DNA of 12,652 nt from Candidatus Iainarchaeum sp. (GTDB lineage: Archaea > Iainarchaeota > Iainarchaeia > Iainarchaeales > GCA-2688035). Both the position numbers and the translations under genes were made by a program. The notes under the pieces were generated by a model. The model saw only the letters and a program-made list of their open reading frames with translations, made no database searches and was not told where the DNA came from. Below, piece by piece: positions 7,069-12,160 of this stretch (positions within the stretch are counted from its first letter, which is position 1; each line of letters starts with the position of its first letter). The DNA lies in NCBI GenBank assembly GCA_017610245.1, contig JAFCCK010000012.1:1-12652 (forward strand). Reading direction: 5' to 3'.

Positions 7069-7108
7069 ATATTAAAATAGTTTCTAGTATGATTATCTTT
7101 TGCGATGC
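7069..7108 (+). repeat. 40-bp direct repeat, copy 1 (promoter plus start codon of the HEAT gene)
   Basis: Identical over 40 bp to 7933-7972. It contains a TATA-like TATTAAAATA, centred about 30 nt before the ATG at 7105-7107, the short leader and the start codon plus one base. The two copies begin 864 bp apart, so the HEAT gene together with one copy forms an exact repeat-bounded unit. Confidence 0.9.
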
Positions 7109-7920
7109 CACCAATTTTCAGGCGCGGGAAAAGGTTTTTGAAAAGGCTGGATTTAAGACTTCCAAAAGCAGAGCGGCAGAGGGCTATTTCCAGAATGAAA
7201 GTTGAGGAATACATCGAGAGAGAACGCATTGTAGGAAGGCTGGAAGAGATATTTTTGCAATTATTTAACCCTGATTCTTATGCCAGGGCTAGAGCTGCTA
7301 ATTGGTTGAGCAAGTTTGGAAACAAAAAATCTCTTATCCCATTGATAGAGGCTTTAAGGGACCCCATTTCTAATGTCAGATATCAGGCTGTCCGGGCATT
7401 GGAAAATTTGAATGACAGGCGCGCAGTGCGACCTTTAATCAAGGCTTTGAAAGATAGGGACATGGATGTGAGAGCACGAGCCACTGAAGCTTTGGCAAGT
7501 TTGAAGGACAAGAGGGCAGTTATGCCATTGTGCAGGAGTTTAAAAAAGGATGAGCTTAGCGTAAGAGGGGATGCTGCTCGTGCTTTGGGTAAGTTGGGAG
7601 ACATGAGGGCCATTAAGCCCCTTACAAAGGCTTTACTTGATAAGCCGCATGTTATGAGGAATGCTGCCCTTGCTTTAGAGGAAATTGCCATAGCTAATTC
7701 TTCTCCTGCTCTCAAAGAGAAACTTATTTTTACCAAAGTGTTTCTTGAAGATTTGCCAGAAGAGAAAAGAGCATTGATTGTAGCGAGCTTCTTTTTGGGC
7801 AAACTCCCAAAAGAAGAAATCTCAGACACACCGGAAAGGAAGAGACGCCTGGAAGAGTTAAAGATACGGGCAGAAAGCGTAACAGTGCAACAAATGATTA
7901 GAGCTTTTACAGCAAAGTAG
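7105..7920 (+). CDS. HEAT-repeat (PBS-lyase type) protein with a basic N-terminal domain
   Basis: A 271-residue protein. The N-terminal segment (MPPIFRRGKRFLKRLD onward) is basic and includes VEEYIERERIVGRLEEIF (33-50), shared with the 77-residue neighbour. Residues about 58-197 hold five HEAT/PBS-lyase-type repeats with an exact 31-residue period; the recurring x-R-x-x-A elements fall near 60, 91, 122, 153 and 184. Typical units read VRYQAVRALENLNDRRAVRPL and VRARATEALASLKDKRAVMPL (shortened here by their last residues). The C-terminal 75 residues are helical, charged and unassigned. Such repeats form a curved scaffold for protein binding, and no catalytic residues are evident. ATG 7105 lies in the 40-bp repeat that also starts the downstream methyltransferase. 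Partner unknown. Confidence 0.8.
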   Translation: MPPIFRRGKRFLKRLDLRLPKAERQRAISRMKVEEYIERERIVGRLEEIFLQLFNPDSYARARAANWLSKFGNKKSLIPLIEALRDPISNVRYQAVRALENLNDRRAVRPLIKALKDRDMDVRARATEALASLKDKRAVMPLCRSLKKDELSVRGDAARALGKLGDMRAIKPLTKALLDKPHVMRNAALALEEIAIANSSPALKEKLIFTKVFLEDLPEEKRALIVASFFLGKLPKEEISDTPERKRRLEELKIRAESVTVQQMIRAFTAK

Positions 7921-7932
7921 CATAACAAGGCA

Positions 7933-7972
7933 ATATTAAAATAGTTTCTAGTATGATTATCTTTTGCGATGC
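7933..7972 (+). repeat. 40-bp direct repeat, copy 2 (promoter plus start codon of the methyltransferase gene)
   Basis: Perfect copy of 7069-7108, placed the same way: TATA-like box, leader, ATG (7969-7971) and one following base. Identity stops right after the start codon on one side and at the 5' edge of the TATA-like box on the other. Confidence 0.9.
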
Positions 7973-8814
7973 AGAAACCAAGAAACCTGAAGGAGGCTTT
8001 GCGCGGAAAGCTCTCAAAGGGGGAGCTGTGGCATTTACGCACATCCTTTGACAGTGTAGGAAATATTGCAGTAATTGAAGTGCCGCCGGAATTGGAGCGT
8101 AAGGAGAAGCTAATTGGCGAAGCATTGCTTAAAATCAATCCGCAATTCGAAACGGTCTGCAAAATTTTCGGCGCTCACAAGGGTGAGTTCCGCATACAAC
8201 CCATAAAAGTGATTGCGGGCAAAAAGAGAAAGCTCGCTACTTACAGGGAAAGCGGCTGCACTTTCAAGGTTGATTTGGGAAAGGTCTTTTTTTCTCCGCG
8301 ACTGTCGCATGAGAGGCTGCGCATAAGCAAGCAGATTAAGAAGGGCGAGGTGGTCGGGGCATTTTTCGCCGGCGTGGGTCCATTTCCCATAATTTTTGCA
8401 AAGAACTCTCCCCTGGAAAAAGCGATTGCGATAGAGCTAAACCCCAACGCTTTCAAGCAGCTGCGGGAGAACATTGTCTTGAACAAAGTTCAGGGAAAAG
8501 TTGAGGCTGTACTGGGGGATGTGAAGAAAGTTGTCCCAAGGCGCTTTAAGGGAGCATTTGATAGGGTTGTAATGCCATTGCCAAAGGGCGGGGAAAGCTT
8601 CCTCCGCGAGGCAATAATTTCCATAAAGCCAGAGGGCGGTACAATCCACTTCTACCAGTTTGTTCCAGTAGAGGAGCCTTACGCCTCAACAATCAAGCTA
8701 ATCAAAGATGAAGCCAAAAAAGCTGGCAGGAAAGCCAGGATTGTCTTTAAAAGGAAAGTGAGAAGCTATTCCCCAGCAACAATCCAGATAGTGGTTGATT
8801 TTTTTGTAAAATAA
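7969..8814 (+). CDS. Trm5-like class I tRNA (guanine37-N1)-methyltransferase family protein
   Basis: A 281-residue SAM-dependent methyltransferase of the Trm5/Tyw2 family (COG2520). These enzymes modify position 37 next to the tRNA anticodon: Trm5 makes m1G37, and Tyw2 acts in wybutosine synthesis. Family blocks in order: LKEALRGKLSKGEL and SFDSVGNIAVIEVP, GEFRIQPIKVIAG, VFFSPRLSHERLRI, FAGVGPFPIIFAK (SAM motif I), AIELNPNAFKQLRENI, DRVVMPLPKGGESFL (catalytic-loop motif) and a C-terminal RSYSPATIQIVVDF. The LP-containing loop favours Trm5 over Tyw2. It starts where the second domain of full-length archaeal Trm5 begins, so the small D1 domain is absent. Motif I reads VVGAFFAGVG where I would expect an acidic residue before FAGVG. 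ATG 7969 fits the family N-terminus. Confidence 0.85.
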   Translation: MQKPRNLKEALRGKLSKGELWHLRTSFDSVGNIAVIEVPPELERKEKLIGEALLKINPQFETVCKIFGAHKGEFRIQPIKVIAGKKRKLATYRESGCTFKVDLGKVFFSPRLSHERLRISKQIKKGEVVGAFFAGVGPFPIIFAKNSPLEKAIAIELNPNAFKQLRENIVLNKVQGKVEAVLGDVKKVVPRRFKGAFDRVVMPLPKGGESFLREAIISIKPEGGTIHFYQFVPVEEPYASTIKLIKDEAKKAGRKARIVFKRKVRSYSPATIQIVVDFFVK

Positions 8815-8826
8815 TGCAGTGCATTA
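8812..8826. other. 15-bp palindrome joining two convergent stop codons
   Basis: TAATGCAGTGCATTA is a perfect 7-bp inverted repeat around one G. Its outer triplets are the TAA stop of the methyltransferase gene (8812-8814) and, on the other strand, the TAA stop of the PhoU-like gene (8824-8826). It could be a short bidirectional 3'-end structure or a coincidence of compact packing. Confidence 0.35.
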
Positions 8827-9756
8827 ATCATAGGCTTCCGCCAGGTGGTATATTTTTCCCATGATTGAAGCCAAGCGGCACAGAACTACTGTTTCCTTTT
8901 TTGGCTGGGTGTGCATCAGTTCGATTGCCCTGTTGTTGAGGATGTGATGCCTGTTTCTGAGCAGCTCGTACAGCTTTACCCTGTCAAACTTGTAGAATAG
9001 CCCGTAAAAGCTTTCAAGCAGTTTTATCGTCTGCTTGAAGAAGGAGAGCGTTTCCCTGCTTAATTTTACCTCATTGTCCCGGAACTGCCCCAGATAAATG
9101 CATATTCCCCTGCAGTCGTCCGCGATCTGCTCAAGCAGGGTTATCATCGCATAAATCGCTGTGGTCTTTCTGTAATCCTTATACCCATTTTTGTTCAGCA
9201 GCCTTTCGCAAAAGTTAGTGAGTCTGTTGTTCGTTTTTTCAATTGTTGCAATATTGTTCATCCGTGAGAATTTTCCCATTTTAGCGGCCTCATAGCAGTC
9301 TCCCAGCATCGCATTCAGCATTAGGAAAATTCTCCTCAACACCGCATCGAATTCTGTTTCCACTGCTGAGGCAATATTTCTTACAACGCAGTAATTTTCA
9401 CCCTGCTCCACTACCTCAAACCCAAGCAGGAACTCGGTTTCCTGCTGAATCAGGTCAAGGATTCTAGCATCATCAAAATTAATCCTGAGCTCATCATAGC
9501 CAAGCCTGTATGAGGTATCGATGAAGCGCCAAAAAACATTATTTGGGTAGGCTGTCAGGTAATTTTCCGCATTTTTGATGTCAAATTCCCTAGAAAGCTG
9601 GTTTTCTCTTTTCCCAAGGGGGCTAACAAGCAGCTCGTTCCCCTTCTCGGTCAGCTCAACTTCATTCCCTGCAGCGAGATTTACCTTCTTTGCCCATTTT
9701 GCTGGCAGGGTAATTGTCAGGGTGTTCTTTCCCTGCTTTATAATCCTCCTTCTCAT
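8824..9756 (-). CDS. AbrB/SpoVT-PhoU domain phosphate-uptake regulator-like protein
   Basis: A 310-residue protein. Residues 1-47 (MRRRIIKQGKNTLTITLPAK, WAKKVNLAAGNEVELTEKGN) form an AbrB/SpoVT-type swapped-hairpin DNA-binding domain. The rest is all-helical and PhoU-like, with conserved-looking helices VLRRIFLMLNAMLGDCYEA, TTAIYAMITLLEQIADDC and the C-terminal SIMGKIYHLAEAYD. Archaeal AbrB-PhoU fusions are usually annotated as phosphate uptake regulators that sense transporter state and act on DNA, but no pst genes are adjacent, so the target is unknown. ATG 9756 is chosen because a GGGGGAGGGGG Shine-Dalgarno stretch precedes it and a TATA-like box lies about 44 nt upstream. It diverges from the FBPA/P gene across 212 nt. 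Confidence 0.85.
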   Translation of the reverse strand: MRRRIIKQGKNTLTITLPAKWAKKVNLAAGNEVELTEKGNELLVSPLGKRENQLSREFDIKNAENYLTAYPNNVFWRFIDTSYRLGYDELRINFDDARILDLIQQETEFLLGFEVVEQGENYCVVRNIASAVETEFDAVLRRIFLMLNAMLGDCYEAAKMGKFSRMNNIATIEKTNNRLTNFCERLLNKNGYKDYRKTTAIYAMITLLEQIADDCRGICIYLGQFRDNEVKLSRETLSFFKQTIKLLESFYGLFYKFDRVKLYELLRNRHHILNNRAIELMHTQPKKETVVLCRLASIMGKIYHLAEAYD

Positions 9757-9807
9757 CCCCCTCCCCCTGAAGAATATGAAGATTACTTGAAAAATATTTA
9801 TAAATGT
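9757..9807 (-). promoter_or_regulatory. Promoter and strong ribosome-binding site of the AbrB-PhoU gene
   Basis: Read on the minus strand, a TATA-like ATTTATAAAT lies near 9796-9805. The 11-nt purine block GGGGGAGGGGG (9757-9767) directly abuts the ATG at 9756. Unlike most genes in the window, this transcript should carry a short leader with a Shine-Dalgarno site. Confidence 0.5.
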
Positions 9808-9851
9808 TTCAATATATTCAAATAGAGAAAGATATATTGTATAGTGGAAAG

Positions 9852-9871
9852 TATTTTATAGTTATAAAATA
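9852..9871. promoter_or_regulatory. 20-bp palindrome in the phoU-like/FBPA/P divergent region
   Basis: TATTTTATAGTTATAAAATA is a perfect 9-bp inverted repeat around GT. It contains TATA-like sequence in both directions, about 100 nt upstream of the FBPA/P start. It could be a regulator operator, the FBPA/P core promoter (giving a leader of about 75 nt), or both. Seen directly as a palindrome; function inferred. Confidence 0.45.
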
Positions 9872-9929
9872 ACTACTTCTACTGCACTGAACTGGGCTCA
9901 TGTTAACGGTGTTTCCAACAAGGGCCCGG

Positions 9930-9961
9930 CTGTTATTTTTGCAAAAACAGTTTTTGGAGGG
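9930..9961 (+). promoter_or_regulatory. Leader hairpin, T-run and Shine-Dalgarno site ahead of FBPA/P
   Basis: CTGTT (9930-9934) pairs with AACAG (9946-9950), extended by two more pairs after one mismatch, and is followed at once by five T residues (9951-9955). The next bases are GGAGGG (9956-9961), 7 nt before ATG 9969. The Shine-Dalgarno site settles the start. The hairpin plus T-run could weakly attenuate transcription, which is speculative. Confidence 0.4.
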
Positions 9962-9968
9962 AAATATA

Positions 9969-10700
9969 ATGAAGGATACAACCACTGTTAGCGTAATAAA
10001 AGCAGATGTCGGGAGCTGCCCTGGGCACATTATCGTGCCCAAAGAGATGATTGAAATATTCAGAAAACACATCAAGGAAGAGGGCTTGAATAAGGGGCTC
10101 TTGACGGATTTCTATGTTTTCAATTGCGGCGATGACTTGGAGAGCATTCTCGTCCACAAGAGAGGGGTTGACAACGAGGAAATCCATAGGCTTGCCTGGG
10201 ACGGCTTCCTTAAAGCAACGGAATACGCCAAAATGCATAAATTATATGGGGCAGGTCAGGACTTGCTGAGCGACGCATTCAGCGGAAACGTCAAGGGTCA
10301 GGGTCCTGGCATTGCGGAGATGGAGTTTGTTGAAAGGAAAAGCGACCCTCTCCTTATCTTTGCCTGCGACAAGACAGACCCCGCTGCCTTTAATCTGCCC
10401 CTTTTCAGGGTTTTTGCTGACCCATTCAACACTGCAGGTCTGATAATTGACCCAAAGGCAACCAAGGGTTTTAAATTTGAGGTCATGGATGTCTATGAAC
10501 ATTTGAAGGTAACAATGAGCTGCCCGCAGGAGATGTATTCCCTGCTGGCATTAATCGGGACGACGAGCAGGTACGCAATAAAGTATATTTACATCAATGG
10601 TGAGGAGTTGCCGAAAGAGGAGTCAATAGCCGCAAGCGTTTGCACCGAAAAATTGAATGTCGCAGCCGGAAAATATGTAGGAAAAGACGACCCTGTGTGA
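9969..10700 (+). CDS. Fructose-1,6-bisphosphate aldolase/phosphatase, N-terminal part ending at an in-frame TGA
   Basis: Bifunctional gluconeogenic enzyme of the archaeal FBPA/P (class V FBPase) family: it condenses the triose phosphates and dephosphorylates the product to fructose 6-phosphate. These 243 residues carry the expected motifs: TTVSVIKADVGSCPGH (Asp13, His20), CGDD (Asp55, Asp56), AGQDLLSDAFSGNVKG, ACDKTDPAAFNLPLFR (Asp134, Lys135), ADPFNTAGLIIDPK and AAGKYVGKDDPV. In that last motif Tyr236 and Lys239 match the aldolase Tyr and Schiff-base Lys of characterised members, and Asp240/Asp241 bind metal. Translation then meets TGA (10698-10700), and the same frame resumes with the missing C-terminus. 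A frame extension to 9900 is rejected because the family begins at MKDTTTVSVI. The truncated product should be inactive or unstable unless the stop is read through or is an error. Confidence 0.9.
   Translation: MKDTTTVSVIKADVGSCPGHIIVPKEMIEIFRKHIKEEGLNKGLLTDFYVFNCGDDLESILVHKRGVDNEEIHRLAWDGFLKATEYAKMHKLYGAGQDLLSDAFSGNVKGQGPGIAEMEFVERKSDPLLIFACDKTDPAAFNLPLFRVFADPFNTAGLIIDPKATKGFKFEVMDVYEHLKVTMSCPQEMYSLLALIGTTSRYAIKYIYINGEELPKEESIAASVCTEKLNVAAGKYVGKDDPV
10698..10700 (+). other. In-frame TGA inside the FBPA/P coding sequence
   Basis: The codons read ...GAC GAC CCT GTG TGA ATT GTC CGC..., that is DDPV-stop-IVRSQSGFPAVGEV. No frameshift is needed to join the halves. TGA is an ordinary stop elsewhere in this window (ends at 287, 7038, 11090 and 12160, and vapC), so whole-genome reassignment is unlikely. 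In the family this position is, from memory, a hydrophobic residue and not cysteine. Options: point mutation, sequencing error or real readthrough. Confidence 0.9.
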
Positions 10701-10730
10701 ATTGTCCGCTCCCAATCAGGCTTTCCAGCC

Positions 10731-11090
10731 GTGGGGGAGGTCCTTGAGGGGTTCGCGGCAGGGCATCTGGTAAGCGGCTGGATGAGGGGCTCACACAAAG
10801 GTCCGCTAATGCCGGTTTCAATAAAGAACTCAACCCCTACAAGGTTTGATGGTCCTCCCAGAGTAATCGGTCTTGGCTTCCAGCTGGGTCACGGGAAGCT
10901 GCATGGTCCCAGAGATTTGTTTGCAGATGTGAGCTTTGACAATGTCAGGAAAAAGTGCCTGCATATCGCAGACTACATGAGAATGCACGGTCCTTTTGAG
11001 CCGCACAGGCTCTCAGAGAAAGAACTTGAATACACCACCCTGCCGACAGTGCTAAGCTCCCTGAAGGGCAGGCTTGAGAAAGCAGAGTGA
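10731..11090 (+). CDS. FBPA/P C-terminal part, in frame with the upstream part
   Basis: The open frame resumes right after the TGA (10701). The first possible initiator is GTG 10731, with no convincing ribosome-binding site. Residues match the C-terminal third of FBPA/P: GWMRGSHKGPLMPV, TRFDGPPRVIGLGFQL, GPRDLFADVSFDNVR, IADYMRMHGPFEPHRL and EYTTLPTVL. These include family residues that close the active site (the GWMRGSH arginine, FDGPPR, and the EYTTLP tyrosine). The whole gene 9969-11090 would encode about 373 residues, normal for the family, and nothing else appears damaged, so any lesion is recent or the interruption is artefactual or tolerated. Confidence 0.85.
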   Translation: MGEVLEGFAAGHLVSGWMRGSHKGPLMPVSIKNSTPTRFDGPPRVIGLGFQLGHGKLHGPRDLFADVSFDNVRKKCLHIADYMRMHGPFEPHRLSEKELEYTTLPTVLSSLKGRLEKAE

Positions 11091-11174
11091 GGGACATTTC
11101 TCTCTACCTGCCCTCAATCGGGAAAGCAATAAAGTTAAATAGGAAGATGCGGATTCTTTATAAGGGATCTCAGA

Positions 11175-11642
11175 ATGGCAAGGCAGGCAAAAACAAGAAA
11201 AAGAAGGGCAAGTAACATATTTATCCCGATAGTGGCTTGGAGCAGTGCCGAGAGAAAGGGCAAAACCACCGTTGTTCCAGGCACAGGAGGAATGGCAAAA
11301 GTTCCAGCCACTTACCTTGAGCAACTCCTATTAAAGCCGGAAAAGACACGAGTAGGCAGAAGACCGATAAGGAAAGCCAAGAGGCTTGGGGAGAGCAAGA
11401 AAGGACTGGAGCTTCCACGGACTGTTGCAGAGGAATTATTCATGGATAACGTAGTGCCGTTAGAATTACAGGGGACGATAAACACAATATTCAGAAAGAG
11501 GAAGCCGGTGAAGCGCGAAGAGGCAAAGGCCGCTATAAAAATGATAACTGCTTCGATGGACCATTCAAATATATCAAGGGAAACAATGCGGTTTCTTGAG
11601 GACCTAAGAATTACTCTGATTAAAGTACTGGGGAGGGCATAG
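11175..11642 (+). CDS. Hypothetical basic protein
   Basis: A 155-residue protein, unrecognised. The N-terminus is basic (MARQAKTRKRRASN), followed by a short hydrophobic stretch (IFIPIVAW) and a Gly/Lys-rich middle (KTTVVPGTGGMAKVPATYLE). The second half is helical, with ELPRTVAEELFMDNVVPLEL, a basic RKRKPVKREEAK and a C-terminal SRETMRFLEDLRITLIKVLG. Its two helical units around VVP and the spacing to the last helix vaguely recall UPF0147, and TMRFLEDLR resembles the end of the 5396-5839 protein; neither is strong. ATG 11175 follows a TATA-like AAAGTTAAAT near 11131-11140, so a leader of roughly 12 nt is likely. It sits alone between FBPA/P and the membrane protein. Confidence 0.6.
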   Translation: MARQAKTRKRRASNIFIPIVAWSSAERKGKTTVVPGTGGMAKVPATYLEQLLLKPEKTRVGRRPIRKAKRLGESKKGLELPRTVAEELFMDNVVPLELQGTINTIFRKRKPVKREEAKAAIKMITASMDHSNISRETMRFLEDLRITLIKVLGRA

Positions 11643-11652
11643 CTTTAAATTA
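11643..11652 (+). promoter_or_regulatory. TATA-like box for the S-component/adk pair
   Basis: CTTTAAATTA is centred about 27 nt before ATG 11675, the leaderless spacing. T-runs at 11661-11665 and 11669-11673 between box and start could also end transcripts of the upstream gene. Confidence 0.5.
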
Positions 11653-11674
11653 AAATCGCGTTTTTGGTTTTTAT

Positions 11675-12160
11675 ATGCAGCTTTATGAGAACCTTTTTGG
11701 CGTGCGCTTTTCATTCAAATCGCTTGCAGTGCTTGCAATGCTCGCCGTTTTTCCTAACCTCCTTGGAATGATTGTGCTGCCAACTCCCTTTGGATTCAAA
11801 TTCCATTTTTTCCAAATACTTATTTTCCTTGCTGCGGCTCTCTATGGAAAGTGGGGCGGCGCAGCTTCTGGGGCATTTGGCAGCATTTACGTTGCGATCG
11901 CGCTCAATAATCCTTACATAATCCTTGGGAACATTCTACTCGGCTTTTTCACTGGGATATTTGCGAAAAGAATCAATTTAATGAGCGCTGCAATTTTTGC
12001 CTATGCGATTCAGCTGCCTTGGCTCTGGTACTCTGACATTTTCCTCGCGGGAATGCCTGTTCCAGTTGTCAATGGCGTAATGTGGGCACTCCTCTTCAGC
12101 AACATTGTCTGGGCGACAGTTGCAATGCTGTTGGTTAAAAAAGTGAAAGCATGGCTTTGA
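11675..12160 (+). CDS. ECF transporter S-component-like membrane protein
   Basis: A 161-residue hydrophobic protein with five or six predicted membrane segments. Readable blocks are SLAVLAMLAVFPNLLGMIVL, FQILIFLAAALYGKWGGAAS, the glycine-rich GAFGSIYVAIALNNPYIILG, LLGFFTGIFAKR and a last helix NIVWATVAMLLVKK. The length and the Gly/Ala-rich small-residue helices with a conserved W-G-G are typical of substrate-binding S components of energy-coupling factor vitamin transporters. No A/A'/T module genes are visible here, so it would share an EcfAAT encoded elsewhere. The substrate cannot be deduced. Its last 10 nt overlap the adk start, implying translational coupling. Confidence 0.6.
   Translation: MQLYENLFGVRFSFKSLAVLAMLAVFPNLLGMIVLPTPFGFKFHFFQILIFLAAALYGKWGGAASGAFGSIYVAIALNNPYIILGNILLGFFTGIFAKRINLMSAAIFAYAIQLPWLWYSDIFLAGMPVPVVNGVMWALLFSNIVWATVAMLLVKKVKAWL

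Noticed and set aside
7383..8162. 259-residue minus-strand open frame opposite the HEAT and methyltransferase genes
   Set aside because: Ser/Leu/Ala-rich shadow of the two well-supported plus-strand genes, with no recognisable domain.
9900..9968. ATG 9900 as start of FBPA/P
   Set aside because: The family begins at the MKDTTTVSVIKAD segment, and GGAGGG is placed for ATG 9969.
10698..10700. Frameshift as the cause of the FBPA/P interruption
   Set aside because: Both halves are in the same frame (10731 minus 9969 is divisible by 3). The interruption is a single nonsense codon.
10698..10700. Genome-wide TGA recoding
   Set aside because: TGA terminates several intact genes in this window at expected positions.
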